Part shown: in pieces, positions 8,501 through 23,500 of the stretch
Position numbering within the stretch: the stretch's first letter is position 1
Layout: the number at the start of each line of letters is the position of its first letter
Source: JASSUD01 sp031963005
GTDB taxonomy: Bacteria > Pseudomonadota > Gammaproteobacteria > Burkholderiales > Burkholderiaceae
Assembly (NCBI GenBank): GCA_031963005.1
Contig: JASSUL010000028.1
Span: forward strand, 1 to 34,876
Length of the DNA: 34,876 nt
Direction of reading: 5' to 3'
Position numbers and translations under genes: made by a program
The notes under the pieces: generated by a model
What the model was told of the DNA's origin: nothing
Database searches by the model: none
The model's input: only the letters and a program-made list of their open reading frames with translations

Positions 8501-11500
8501 TGAACGAGACCGGGCCGCTAGCACAACGCTATACAGCGTATGCGGTACAAGTGCTGGAATGGATACAAACAGAGGTTGCAGCGCATCCGAGCGACGCATT
8601 GTTGCTGCAACTGGTGATTCCCAATGACGGCGAAAGCGCGGTGCTACAGGGACTGGGTGGATTACTGCGTAGCGCGCAGCAAGAATATCCGCTGCTAGCC
8701 ATTCAAGTGATCGCGATGGAGAAGGGTATATTGGCCCAGGAATTGGCACAGCGGTTACAAGCTGAAGCGATGTTGCCGGTGCCCATGGTCCGTTATGTAA
8801 AAGGAAAACGAGAAGTCTTGAGCTTTGCCTCATGGAAAGGCGAAGCGGGAGCGATGCCGTGGCGTGATGAAGGCGTCTACCTCATTACAGGAGGCTTGGG
8901 CGGCTTGGGGCAAGTGTTCGCCAAAGCGATTGCTCAGAACTGTCGCCCCGTGCTGGTGCTTACCGGGCGTAGCACGTTGAAACCGGCACAAGAGCGTGTA
9001 CTGGAAGAACTCCAAAGCCTGGGCGCCCGGGTCATATATCGCTCGATAGAGGTGAGTGATGCGATGGCGATGTCGGCCTTAGTGACAGATATCGTGGCGA
9101 AGTATGGACAACTCAATGGGGTCATCCACAGCGCTGGGATATTACACGATGGCTTACTGGCACAGAAAACAGGTGACACGGTACGCCAGGTGCTAGCACC
9201 GAAAGTGTCGGGGCTGGTAGCACTGGATGAAGCGACGCGAGAGTTGGAGTTGGATTGGCTGGTGCTGTGTTCGTCAGTGGCCGGGGTATGGGGCAATCTA
9301 GGACAGGTGGACTATGCAGCGGGCAATGGTTTCTTGGATGCCTATGCGCAGTACCGGGCAGAGCTGGTTGAGCAAGGGTTGCGCCATGGCCGCACGGTAT
9401 CGGTGAGTTGGCCGTTGTGGGCGGAAGGCGGAATGCAGATGGACACGGCAGCTCTTGCACGGCTGCGGCGGGTTACGGGATTTGAGCCAATGCCGAGCGA
9501 CGTGGGCGTGGAGGCTTTGGGTCAGGTACTGGACCAGCACGCTGCGCATGTAGTGGTGGGCTATGGTGCAGTGACTCGTCTGCAACAAACCCTGCGCTCT
9601 GTTTATGAAGCACCAGAACGAACAGCTACGGCAGTCGTTCTGGACGCGAAGCTTCCCGTTGCAACGGACGAATTGCAGTCGCAACTAGAATCCGTGTTGA
9701 CAGGGCTGATCTCGGCGCAATTGAAGATTGCGCAAGAGGAGCTGGAACGAGATACGCCGTTCGCCGAATTCGGTTTTGATTCGATCACACTGACGGCGTT
9801 TGGCAATATATTAAACCAGAAGTACGGTTTAGCTCTGAATCCGACGGTGTTCTTTGAGTATTCGACGATAGCCGCATTGGCTAGTCATCTGGCGCAAGAG
9901 CATCAAGCGGTGCTTTCACCCATGTTTGCCGTGATGACGGCTATTCGGGCTGATATTCATACAGATAATAGTACGACTCCTCCTATAGTAACTCCCATTT
10001 CTAAACGTCGGCTCAGGCCTGTTGCCGTGGCAAAGCCAGAGCGCAGTAGGAACGAAGTAGATCTTAGTATGGATGAACCGATTGCAGTGATTGGTATGAG
10101 TGGGAGTTTCCCGCAAGCTGAAAATATCGACGCTTTATGGTCGAATTTGCTGGCGGAGCAAAGCAGCATTGGAGAGCTGCCGACTAACCGATGGGGTCAT
10201 GGGCCCGCGCCTAAGATTCGTCATGCAGGGGTCATTGACGGGATAGATGCATTCGATCCGCTGTTTTTTGGCATCTCGCCCCGTGAAGCGAAAGCGATGG
10301 ACCCACAGCAGCGTCTGCTGATGCAGTATGTATATCGAGTGATCGAGGACGCAGGCTATTCCGTGCAGAGCTTGTCGGGTAGTGACACTGCCTTGCTGGT
10401 AGGCACAGCTGGCACTGGTTATGGCGCTTTACTCGAGCAGGCAGATGAGCCGGTAGCAGGACATAGCGCAGTAGGACTGTGGGATGCGATGGGTCCGAAT
10501 CGGATGAGCCATTGGTTAAACTGGCATGGACCGAGCGAACCCGTAGATACCGCATGTTCTAGCTCGTTGGTGGCGGTGCATCGGGCGTTGGAGTTGCTGC
10601 GTAGCGGACAGTGCTCCCAGGCGGTGGTGGGCGGTGTTAACACGCTGCTGTCGATGGCGACCCATGAGAGTTTCACGCAAGCAGGTATGTTGAGTCCGGC
10701 TGGCCGCTGCATGACCTTCTCAGCGCAGGCCAATGGCTATGTGCGCGGGGAGGGGGTGGGCATGCTGTTCCTCAAGCCATTATCGGCAGCTGAGCGTGAC
10801 GGCGATCATATTTATGGCCTGATTAAGGGCTCTGCAATTAACCATGGTGGGCGAGCCAATTCGCTGACGGCACCAAACCCGCGGGCCCAAGCGGATCTGA
10901 TTAAGGCGGCGCTGCGACGGTCTAGGGTCGAACCTGGAACCATTAGCTATATTGAGGCGCATGGCACGGGTACGGAATTAGGCGATCCGATCGAAGTGCA
11001 AGGACTCAAGAGCGCGTTCGCAGAACTGGCAGCAGAGCTGCCCGCACAAAGCTGTGGCTTAGGTTCGATCAAAAGCAATATCGGACATTTAGAGTTGGCA
11101 GCGGGTGTGGCTGGCTTAATCAAAGTGCTATTGCAGATGCGGCATCGGACTTTGGTCAAAAGTCTGCATTGCGAAAAACTCAATCCCAAAATGAACTTGA
11201 ACGGCAGCCCATTTTATGTGGTGCAGCAAACGCGTGCATGGGAAGCGTTGCGTGATCAGCAAGGTCAAATGTTGCCACGGCGTGCTGGAGTGAGTTCGTT
11301 TGGTTTTGGTGGGGTAAATGCGCATGTGATCGTTGAGGAATACGTTGAGCCGCAAATATCACCCACAGAGGTGAGCGGACTCGTGGTGGTGATACTGTCG
11401 GCCAAAAATAAAGACCGGCTGCGGGACCAAGCGCAGCAGTTGTTGGCGTATTTGGAACGTGAGAAAGAGGTCAATCTGACGGATCTGGCGTATACGCTGC

Positions 11501-14500
11501 AAGTCGGACGCGAAGCGCTGGCGGTGAGATTAGCGCTTCTGGTGAATACCGTAGATCATCTGAAAGACAGGTTGTCATGCTATGTGCGAGGTGAAATAGC
11601 GCTGGAGGATACGTATCACGGCAAGGTCAATCGTGAGCAGAATATCTTGAAGGTGCTCAGGGCGGATGAGGAATTACAGGAAACGATCGGCAAATGGATG
11701 ATCCGCGGCAAGTTGGGCAAGCTGGCTCAATTGTGGGTACAAGGGTTAGAGATCGAATGGGCGAAGTTATACGGTACGGTGAAGCCTAAGCGGATCAGCT
11801 TGCCGACCTATCCCTTTGCCAAAGAGCGGTATTGGGTACCGCAAGCGGTGATGCAGAGTGGGGTAGAACGTCAGCTACATCCACTGGTTCATCGAAACAC
11901 ATCCGATTTGAGCGAGCAGCGTTTTAGTACGACGCTGATGGGCGAAGCGTTTTTCTTACGTGATCATCTGGTGCGCGGCGAGCGGGTTTTACCGGCAGCG
12001 GCGCAATTGGAGTGGGCACGCGCAGCGGTAGCTCTAGCCAGTGGCAGCCAAGTAGGCGCGGCGGGGTCATCGGTTCTATTGCAAGAGGTCACCTGGTTAC
12101 GCCCACTGGTAGTGCAGGACCCGCTGGAAGTACATATTGGTCTAGGGGTAGAAGAAGACGGCCGTATTAGCTTTGAGATCTACAGCGGTAGTGGGGATCA
12201 GTCAGTGGTATATAGCCAAGGTTGGGCTCAACTGGCTGAAGTAGGCGAAGCACCGCAGATAGATTTAGAGGCAGTGCGCGGGCAATGTGAGCAGAGGTTG
12301 GCGGGCGAGATTTGTTATACGCGATTCACGCAGCTAGGGTTAGGCTATGGTCCAAGTTTTCAGGTTCTAAACGAACTGTGGATAGGAGACCAGGTAGCGG
12401 TAGGAGCATTGAATCTATCGGTCGAGGCACCGACAGGGTATGGATGGATGCCAAATCTATTGGACGGAGCGCTGCAAGCGAGCGTGGGGTTGGTAGCTGA
12501 TAGGGTCAGCACGACGCTAGCGCTGCCATTCGCGGTGACAGAGGTGAGGCAATGGGGGGAATTGCCAACGATGGCGTGGGCGATCGTGCGCTCAGGAGCA
12601 GGCGATAGTGAGGTAGTGCGTAAGCTTGATATTGAGATTGTTGATGCCAATGGGCGAGTGGCGATGCGCTTAAGCGGTTTCAATACGCGCCCCTTACATG
12701 AGATAGCCGATCAAGCATCGACAACGCCTCAAACTATCCTGTTGACACCGCAATGGACAGCGAAAGCCATAGCTCAACCAGTGGCAATGCCGGCGTACGG
12801 GGTGCACGGGATTCTGTTATGTGAGTTGGGCGGGGATTATTTGGAGCAGGTCTCTGAATTGGTAGCCGTGATGCCTGCAGCACAGTGCATACGTTTAAGT
12901 GGGACCGGCCCACTAGCGCAGCGCTATGCAACGTATGCAATACAAGTACTGGAATGGGTGCAAACAGAGGTTGCGGCCCATCCGGGTGAGGCGCTGCTGT
13001 TGCAACTGGTGATTGCTAACGAAGGCGAAAGAGCGGTGCTACAGGGGCTGGGCGGATTACTCCGTAGCGCACAGCAAGAATACCCGCAGTTGGCGGCGCA
13101 GGTGATAGTGATGCAGGGCGGGGTGTCGACGCTATTGTTAGCACAGCGACTACAGGCTGAAACAAGATCGCCAGCACCAATGGTGCGCTATATCGACGGG
13201 GCAAGAGAAGTTTTAGGCTTTATGCCCTGTGAAAGCGAAGAGACGCCGTTGCCGTGGCGGGATGATGGGGTCTACCTCATTACAGGAGGCTTAGGTGGCC
13301 TTGGGCAAGTGTTCGCTCGAGCGATTGCTCAAAGCTGCCGCGCCGTACTGGTGCTCACTGGGCGCAGCGCGTTGAAGCCAGCGCAAGAGCGTGTAGTGGA
13401 AGAACTGCAGGCCCTGGGTGCCCAGGTCATGTATCGGTCGCTAGACGTGAGTGATGCGATGGCCATATCAGCCTTAGTGTCGGATATTGTGGCGCACTAC
13501 GGGCAACTCAATGGAGTCATCCACAGCGCTGGGGTATTGCACGATGGCTTGCTGGCGCAGAAGACAGGCGATACGGTACGCCAGGTGCTAGCACCGAAAG
13601 TGTCGGGGCTGGTAGCACTGGATGAAGCGACGCGAGGGGTGAAGCTGGATTGGTTGGTGCTGTGTTCGTCGGTGGCCGGGGTATGGGGCAATGTAGGACA
13701 GGTGGACTATGCGGCAGGTAATAGCTTTCTAGATGCTTATGCGCAGTACCGGACGGGCCTAGTCGAACAAGGGTTGCGCCATGGCCGCACAGTATCGGTG
13801 AGTTGGCCGTTGTGGGCCGAAGGCGGGATGCAGGTGGATGCGGCAACCCTAGAGCTGCTGCGGCGAGTCACAGGGCTTGCGCCAATGCCGAGCGACGTGG
13901 GTGTGAAGGCGTTGTGTCAAGTACTGGGGCAGCGCGCTGCGCATATGGTGGTGGGATATGGCGCAGTGGCTCGTCTACAGCAACGCTTACAGCTTGCTTG
14001 CGAAGCGCCGGCGCTACCCGCTGCGGCAACGATGGCTGTGGATCAGCCAATCACCACACCGACCCCAAATTTTGAATGGGTAGAGCATGCGCAATGCTAT
14101 TTGACGCGTCTGTTGGCTAAGAGCCTAAAACTATCTGTGCAACACATCGATGCGCTAGCGCCACTGGAGCAATACGGAATCGATTCGGTGATGGTGGTTG
14201 CCTTAACTGCCGATCTGGAGCGTACTTTTGGGCCGCTTTCAAAAACACTTTTCTTCGAATACCAGAATATTGCCGCACTGACAGAGTACTTCCTGCAGCA
14301 TCATCGCACCCAATTCCTTGCATTGTTAGAACAGGAAAACAAACCACAGCTCACTGCTACTTTGCCAGCCGCTACGGTAGCTACCGTAGCGGCCGCTAAA
14401 AGCAGCACAAGCAGCAGCGCAAGTAGGCGCTTGCGTCGCCGTTTTGAGGGTCTGAAGGCGCCGATCCCAGATAGGGAAACCTCGGATATCGCCATCATTG

Positions 14501-17500
14501 GCTTAAGCGGTCGTTATCCGCAGGCGAGCACCTTGGAAGCGTTTTGGAGCAATCTGGTGCAAGGGCTGGACTGTATTACTGAGATTCCTATTGAACGCTG
14601 GGATTGGAGGAACGAATTTGATCCACAGAAAGGCCAACCCGGTAAGAGCTATAGCAAGTGGGGAGGATTTCTCAATGGTGTAGACGAATTCGATCCCCTG
14701 TTTTTTGGGATTGCCCCGCGTGAAGCGGAAATCATGGATCCACAAGAGCGTTTGTTTCTGCAATGTGCTTATAGCGCGATTGAAGATGCGGGTTATACCC
14801 GGAGCAGCCTGAGTGCGCAAAAGCATTCCGTGGAACATTCAAGAGCCGTTGGGGTTTTTGTTGGGGTGATGTATGAAGAATACCAACTGTACGGCACACA
14901 GAGGCCAGGTGCGGCATTGTCAAGCCTTGCGGCCTCCATCGCAAACCGGGTCTCCTACTTCTGCAATTTCCATGGCCCAAGTTTAAGCCTAAATACGATG
15001 TGCTCGTCCTCGCTGACAGCCATTCATTTGGCGTGCCAGAACCTGCGACTCGGTAGCTGTGACGTGGCGATTGCTGGTGGCGTGAATGTGACGGTGCATC
15101 CGAACAAATACCGGCTTCTTGCGCAGGGGCAGTTCATGTCAAGTCAAGGACGTTGCACAAGCTTTGGTGCTGATGGGGACGGCTATGTACCAAGCGAAGG
15201 GGTTGGCGCGGTGATCCTGAAGCCCCTGGCGCAAGCGGTAGCCGATGGGGACCATATCTATGGCGTGATCAAAGGCAGTGCGGTGAACCATGGAGGTAAA
15301 ACGAATGGTTACACGGTACCTAATCCCAAAGCGCAAGCTGAGGTGATCAGTCAGACGCTTCAAGAATCCGGTGTACATCCGCGGACGATAAGCTATATCG
15401 AAGCCCATGGCACGGGTACGTCGCTCGGAGACCCCATAGAAATGACGGGGTTAAGCAAAGCATTTGGCGGTCATACCCAAGATAAACAGTACTGTGCGAT
15501 CGGTTCTGTCAAATCCAATATAGGGCACTGTGAAAGCGCAGCAGGAATGGCGGGATTGACCAAGGTTTTGCTGCAGATGCAGCATGGTCAATTGGTTAAG
15601 AGCCTCCACAGCGAGACCCTAAATCCGCATATTGCATTTGAGCAAACACCGTTTATTGTGCAGCAGGAATTAAGCAGCTGGCCAAGGCCGGTGCTAAATT
15701 TGGATGGGCGTGAACGAGAATACCCTCGCTTGGCAGGCATTTCGTCGTTTGGCGCAGGCGGGGCTAATGCACATCTTATTGTTGAGGAATATGTTGAGCC
15801 GCAAAGGCTGTCGACGGAGGTCAATGGACCGATGGTGGTGGTTCTATCGGCTAAAAATGAAGATCGGTTGCGGGACCAGGTGCAGCAATTGTTGGCGTAT
15901 TTGGAACGTAAGGAAGCGCTCAATCTGGCGGATCTGGCTGATTTGGCATATACGCTGCAAGTTGGACGTGAAGCGCTGGAGGTGAGATTAGCGCTGGTGG
16001 TAAGTACCGTAGCTCGTCTGAAAGAGAAGCTGTCAGGCTATATCCGTGGCGATCTAGTTCAAGCGGATATGTACCACGGCAAGATTCATCGTGAACAGAG
16101 CACTTTAGCGGTGTTCCGAGCCGATGAGGAGTTGCAAGAAGCGATTAGCAAGTGGATTGCCCGCGGCAAGGTAGGCAAGTTGGCGCAATTGTGGGTACAG
16201 GGGCTGGAGGTCGAGTGGGAGCAGTTATACGATGAGAGGAAGCCAAAATCAAAACCAAAAAGGATCAGCCTGCCAACCTATCCCTTTGCCAAGGAGCGGT
16301 ATTGGGCTCCGGTAGACGAAGCGCCATCGATAGTACAACAGGCTAAGGAAGCGGTTCTGGAAACGGATAAACCGGCTGCGGCACAGGCCCGCGGACTAGT
16401 TGAAGAACTTGCTATACCGGAAGATTCTACTGCTAGAACCATGTTCTTTGAAGAGACATGGCAAGTCAAAGCGCTTGTGACGTTGACCAGCAAAGGCCCC
16501 CAGACGGTGGTATGTCTGCTGTCTAATCCAGAACACCAGCGAACCATGGTGGAAATACTGGCGAAGCGAGCGCCTCAAACAAAGCTGGTATTCGTGGCGC
16601 AAGGTGCGGCTAAGCGGAGTGCGAGTCAAGATCTTCCATGCTACGGTATTTCATCGCAGGTATCGGCGCAATCTTATGCCGAAGCGCTGCGCAACATTCA
16701 GTCTGATCACGGATCGGTAGACGCGCTGCTTTACCTATGGCCATTAGAAAAGCCCGAACTTATCGAGGATGTGACACCGGTGGTCTTTTTGCTGCAGGCC
16801 ATTGGGCGCAGTGCATTGCCATGTCGCAGAGTGCTTCTAGCCGGATACAGTGCAGACGACTTAGCGCTCGCTTACTTGGAATCCTGGATAGGTATTGAGC
16901 GCTCGCTAGGCCTGATTATGCCTAACACCCGTGTGACGGTGCTCATTGAGAAAGCACTTGAACTTGATATGTCAGTCTGGAGCAATCGACTCTGGTCTGA
17001 ATTGACCAGCATTTCAATACAAAGCGCGCTGTACAGCGACGGCCAACGACACGTTTGCCTTATCAATCCGTTACAGATCAACAGAGCAAATCCGATATCC
17101 ATTAAACAAGGAGGAAGCTACTGGATCATTGGTGGCTGCGGTGGGTTGGGTACGGTACTGGCGGAACATCTTGCGCATAGATATGGGGCAAATATCGTGC
17201 TGAGTGGACGGGGGCAGTTTGATACGGCAAAGCAGCAGCAACTCCAACGACTACAGGCACTGGGTGCGAAAGCGTGGTACGGCCAGGCCGATGTGACGGA
17301 CGTGGCCGCTATGCGTACCGTCTTGACCCAGGCTAATGAACGGTTCGGGTGTATTGATGGTGTGATTCATGCAGCGGGAAGCATTAGTGCCGACAGTCTT
17401 TTGGATCGAGATATCACACAGTTCCACCAGGAACTCGCTCCGAAGGTCGAAGGCACGCGGGTGCTTGATGTAGTGTTGCAGGATCAACCGCTAGATTTTC

Positions 17501-20500
17501 TGTGCTACTTATCATCCGCCTCGGCAATCCTGGGAGACTTTGGAGCGTGCAGCTATGCCATCGCTAATCGCTTCTTGATGGCTTATGCGCGCACGCGCCA
17601 ACAGCGAGTCGAGCGCGGCGTGGCGATGGGCAAGACCGTATCGATAGCTTGGCCGTTGTGGCGTGATGGTGGAATGGAGGTCGGCAACGCGCAGCAAACA
17701 CAGCTCTATCTGACATCGAGTGGACAGAGGATGCTGGAGACGAGCGAGGGATGCGAGCTGTTTGAACAAATGCTAAGCCAGTCTACTGCCCAGCCGCTGA
17801 TTATGGTGGGCCAGCCCGAGCGTGTATCCGGTTTTCTAGCACGCGTTACACTCCAAAAAGACCATGTTTGGGCGCATGCCGAAAGCGCAACCGTCGGTCA
17901 GGGATACCGTGCGGAATTCAAAGGATGGAGCTTATTGCAGTGCGTAGAGTGGGATTTAGTGGAGCACGCGCATCAACTGCTCAAGGTGCCACGCGATGCA
18001 CTTGAACCGGATGTCAATCTGGCGGAGTTTGGCTTTGATTCGGTGGGTATCACGACATTTGCGCAACGTTTAAGTGTGCACTATGGGTTGGAGCTTCCCC
18101 CTTCTCTGTTCTACAGCCATGTGAGTCTAGGGCAGTTTGCCGCGTATTTGTTGGCGACCTATAGATCGGATTTGGAAAAATTTTATCAGGCGGGAGTTAC
18201 TCCAACGTCATTACCTATGACCGCTAACACCACAGATAGGGTTGAGCGACTCACTATCATACAAAACGAGGGGATAGCTCAGACGCCACGTCATCAATCC
18301 CCGATTACTGACGATGCAACGATGAGTGTAACTGAGCCCATCGCGATTATTGGGATGAGTGGTCGTTTTCCAGGAGCACGCACGGTCAGCGAACTCTGGC
18401 AAATGCTGCAAAATGGCCAAGAAGTAGTGCAGGAAATTCCGCTAGAACGGTTTGACTGGCGGCAGTGTTACGGCGATCCGCAGAATGGGCCAGACAAGAC
18501 CCCTGGTAAGTGGATGGGCGTAATGCCGGGCGTGGATGAATTCGATCCCCTGTTCTTCGAAATTTCGCCGCGTGAAGCCGAAGTCATGGATCCGCGCCAA
18601 CGCTTGCTGCTACAGGAAGCGTGGCGGGCACTGGAAGATGCCGGCTACGGTAGCGCGCATCTGCGAAAACACACGATTGGGATGTTTGTGGGGGTAGAAA
18701 CCGGTGACTACCAACTACTGACTGGGCAACAGGCGATGCTAACGTCGAATCACGACGGCATCCTGGCTTCCCGCTTGGCCTATGCGCTGGATTTACGAGG
18801 ACCAGTTATCGCGATCAACACAGCGTGCTCATCGGGGTTAGTAGCGGTGCATCAAGCTTGCCAGAGTTTGCGTAACAGTGAGTGCGACACGGCGATCGCA
18901 GCAGGGGTCAATCTGTTGTTGACACCGAATACCCTGATTAGCATGGGGCAGGCCGGCATGCTCTCGCCGGAAGGAAAATGCTACACGTTTGATCAACGGG
19001 CGAATGGGATCGTACCGGGTGAAGCGGTTGTCGCAGTGGTCTTGAAGCGTCTATCCCAAGCGCAGGCCGACGGGGATCCGATTCATGCGGTGATTGCTGC
19101 TAACGGCATTAACTATGATGGCAAAACCCAGGGGATGACAGCGCCCAGTGGCGCCGCACAGACTCGGTTGCTACAAACCATATATGAGCGTTTTCAGATC
19201 AACCCCAACGACCTGGACTACATCGTAGCGCACGGTACAGCTACCCCATTGGGTGATCCAATCGAAATCAATGCTTTATATGATGCCTTCAAGCTCTATA
19301 CCCAAAAGCAGGACTATTGTGCATTGACGTCGACTAAAACCAATCTGGGCCATACGTTAGCGGCCTCAGGCCTAGTCAGCCTGGTGAGTTTGGTGCAGTC
19401 GATGCGACACGAGACGATACCCCCCAGTTTGCACTGTGAAAAAGAGAGTAACTATATTGTGTGGAAGGCCAGCCCGTTCTACGTCAATAAGGTTGCTCGG
19501 CCTTGGCCAGTGCGCTCGGACCGGCCAAGGCTAGGTGCGGTTAGCGCGTTTGGCATGAGCGGCACCAATGCGCATATGGTGGTGCAAAGCTATGAATCTG
19601 AAGCGCTTAATGTTGTCGGTGAGCAGCAATGGAAAGGGTGCCACTTGTTGGTACTGTCAGCGAAAACAGCTCAGGCGTTACAGAAGCGAGTGGCAGATCT
19701 GCTCTCAGTACTCAAAGCGCAACGGTGGGAAGACGCTCGACTGCGCGCGATGAGCTATACCTTACTGACGGGGCGACAACATTTTGCGTACCGGTGTGCG
19801 GTTGTGGTTCAAGACCAAGCTGATGCGATTGATATGTTGGAGCAGGCACTGGGGCAAGGCAAACGGGCAGCACTATTTCGTGGTCAAGTCAGCCGGGAAT
19901 TTAAAGCGCAGAAGGTGTTGTTCAGTTACGGCAAAGAATTGCTGGAACGCGTAGTCACGCAGAAAGAACTCGGCAGCGTAGAGTCCATGCAAGAGACGTT
20001 CTGCGGGCTGGCCGACCTGTATTGTCAAGGCTATGAATTACCGTGGGAGCAATTATATGGCGCAGCGAATCTGAGGCGGATCAGTCTTCCGACTTATCCC
20101 TTTGCCAAAGAGCGATATTGGGCGCCGCAAGCGGTGAAGCAGGGTGGGGGTGAACGTCAGCTGCATCCGCTGGTGCACCGAAATACATCGTCTTTGAGCG
20201 AACAGCGTTTTAGTACGACGCTGACGACGGAAGATTTCTTCGTGCGTGATCACGTGGTACGAGGTGAGTATGTCGTGCCGGGGACTACTCATCTTGAATG
20301 GGTACGTGCGGCGATCATGTTATCGATCCATAACGAAGACACTTCCTCCGGGTTATCCATTTTGTTACAGGATGTAACGTGGGTACAGCGGATCGTAATA
20401 ACGGAACCGCAAGAGGTGCATATTGGTTTGGAGATGCACGAAGACAGTCGCATTCACTTCGAGATCTATAGTGGTAGTGGAGATGCGTTGGTGGTGCACA

Positions 20501-23500
20501 GTCAGGGTTGGGCTCAACTGATTGAGGCAGATGAAGCGCCGAAGATCGATCTGGACGCATTGCGTAGGCGATGTGCGAAGACGTTGACGGGAGAGGCGTG
20601 TTATGCGTGGTTTAGTCAATTGGGCTTAGACATCGGTCCGAGCTTTCAGACGCTGAATGAATTATTAGTGGGGGATAACGTAGCGATAGGCTTATTGCGC
20701 CTACCGAATGCGCTACCCGCAGAGTATGTGTGGGCACCAAATATTTTGGATGGGGCGATACAGGCAAGCGTTGGGTTCACTCAAGAAGACGAAGTGACTT
20801 TGTCCTTGCCGTTCACGATGGCACAGGTGAGGCAATGGGGGGATATCCCGACGCCGGCGTGGTCCGTGGTGCGGCCAGGAGCAGGTGATAGTGCGGCAGT
20901 GCGTAAATTTGATGTGGATATTGTCGATGCCAATGGGCGGGTTGCGCTGAGTATAAATGGTTTCACTACTCATACTCCGCGTGAAGCTGAGCGCTGGATA
21001 GCCGCGTCCCAGACGGTTTTACTGGCGCCGCACTGGACGCCGCAAACCATTGAACAACCTACTGCAGAGTCAAGCTATGGAGTACATCGGGTTTTATTAT
21101 GCGAGCTAGGCGGGGGGGATCAACGGAGGGCCGCTGAATTGGCCTCTGCGCTACCTGTAGCGCGGTGCGTAGGTTTGAACGGGACCGGCACGTTGGCGCA
21201 ACGCTACGCAGCGTATGCAGTGCAAGTGTTGGAATGGGTGCAAACAGAGATTACGGCATATCCGGGCAAAGCGCTGCTGTTGCAATTGGTAATTGCCAAC
21301 GAAGGCGAAAGAGCGGTGCTACAGGGGCTCGGCGGATTACTGCGTAGCGCGCAGCAGGAATACCCGCAGTTAGCGGCGCAGGTGGTGTCGATGGAGAGTG
21401 ATATATCGACGTCAATATTGGCTAAGCGTCTAGAGGCTGAAGCGATGTCGCCAGTGCCGATGGTCCGTTATGTAGCAGGACGACGAGAAGTTTTGGATTT
21501 TATGCCATGGGAAAGCGAAGAGACACCATTGCCGTGGCGCGATGAAGGCGTTTACCTCATTACAGGGGGCTTGGGCGGCTTGGGGCAAGTGTTCGCCCGA
21601 GCAATTGCTCAGAGCTGCCGTGCCGTACTGGTGCTCACTGGGCGAAGCGTGTTGAAGCCAGCGCAAGAGCGTGTAGTGGAAGAACTGCAGGCCCTGGGTG
21701 CCCAGGTCATGTATCGGTCGCTAGACGTGAGTGATGCGATGGCCATGTCAGCCTTAGTGTCAAATATTGTGGCGCAGTACGGACAACTCAATGGAGTTAT
21801 TCACAGTGCTGGGGTATTGCACGATGGCTTACTGGCGCAGAAGACAGGCGATACGGTACGCCAGGTGCTAGCACCGAAAGTGTCGGGGCTGGTAGCACTG
21901 GATGAGGCGACGCGAGATGTGAAGCTGGATTGGCTAGTGCTGTGTTCATCGGTGGCCGGGGTATGGGGCAATGTAGGGCAGGTGGATTATGCGGCGGGCA
22001 ATAGCTTTCTAGATGCTTATGCGCAGTACCGGACGGATCTGGCCGGACAAGGGCTGCGCCATGGCCGCACGGTATCGATGAGTTGGCCGTTGTGGGCTGA
22101 AGGCGGGATGCAGATAGAGGCGCACACCTTAGAGCAATTGCAGTTGATCACAGGACTTACGCCCATGCCAAGCAACGTGGGTGTGAAAGCGCTATGTCAG
22201 GCGCTGGGCCAGCATGCCGCGCATGTGGTGGTGGGGTATGGTGCAACACTGCGCATACTGAAGCGCCTACGGATGGCTTACGAAGCGCCGGCGCTACCCG
22301 CTGCGGCAACAGCACTGGAGCAGCAGCTAACAACAATGCCAAATCTTGAATGGGTAGAACATGCACAACGCTATTTGACGCGTCTGTTGGCTAAAAGCCT
22401 AAAACTACCCGTGCAGCGTATCGATGCGTCGGCACCACTAGAGCAATACGGAATCGACTCGTTGATGATCGTCAACTTAACTTTCGATTTGGAACGCATT
22501 TTTGGGCCGCTTTCAAAGACGCTGTTCTTCGAATACCAGAGTATCGCTGCATTGACAGAGTATTTCCTGCAGCATCATCGCACCCAATTCCTTGCATTGT
22601 TAGAACAGGAAAGTAAGCCGCAGTCCACAGCTACTTTGCCAGCCGCTACGGTAGCTATCGTAGCGGCCGCTAAAAGCAGCACAAGCAGCAGCGCAAGCAG
22701 GCGCTTACGGCACCGCGTAGAAGGAACGAAAGAACCGGTTAAAGAAAAGAATGCGCTAGAAAAAGGTGCGCTGGATATCGCCATCATTGGTTTAAGTGGC
22801 CGTTATCCGCAGGCTGACAACCTGGAAATGTTCTGGAGTAACTTGGTGCAAGGGGCGAACTCTATCACTGAGATTCCGCCTGAGCGTTGGAATTGGCAGG
22901 ACCACTTTGACCCACAGAAAGGTCAGTTGGGTAAGAGCTATAGTAAGTGGGGCGGATTCCTTGATGGGGTGAATGAATTCGATCCCCTATTTTTTGGGAT
23001 TGCGCCGAGCGAGGCGGAAATTATGGAACCTCAGGAGCGCTTGTTCTTGCAATGTGCTTATAGCGCGCTTGAGGATGCAGGCTATACCCGAGCAAGCTTA
23101 GGCGTGCAGACGGATTCCAAAGAGCACGCCGCGGTTGGGGTTTTTGTTGGGGTGATGTACGAAGAGTACCAACTGTACGGCGCACAGAGGCCGGGAGCGG
23201 CATTGTCAAGCCTTGCGGCCTCGATCGCGAATCGCGTCTCGTATTTCTGCAATTTCCATGGGCCGAGTTTAAGCCTGAATACGATGTGCTCGTCCTCACT
23301 GATGGCGATTCATTTGGCGTGCCAGAACCTGCGGCATGGTGGCTGTGACGTGGCACTTGCCGGCGGCGTGAATGTGACGGTGCATCCGAACAAATATTTA
23401 ATGCTTTCGCAGAGCCAGTTTCTCTCCAGTAAAGGGCATTGCGCTAGCTTTGGCGCCGATGGGGATGGCTATGTGCCAAGCGAAGGGGTTGGTGCGGTGA

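Noticed and set aside
8459..8833. Minus-strand open frame of 124 codons inside the PKS, and dozens of similar ones
   Set aside because: They lie opposite strongly conserved domains and encode no recognisable protein; they recur at the same place in repeated modules.
16320..17100. Possible DH or methyltransferase in module 3
   Set aside because: No HxxxGxxxxP or S-adenosylmethionine-binding motif; the segment fits the structural half of the KR.
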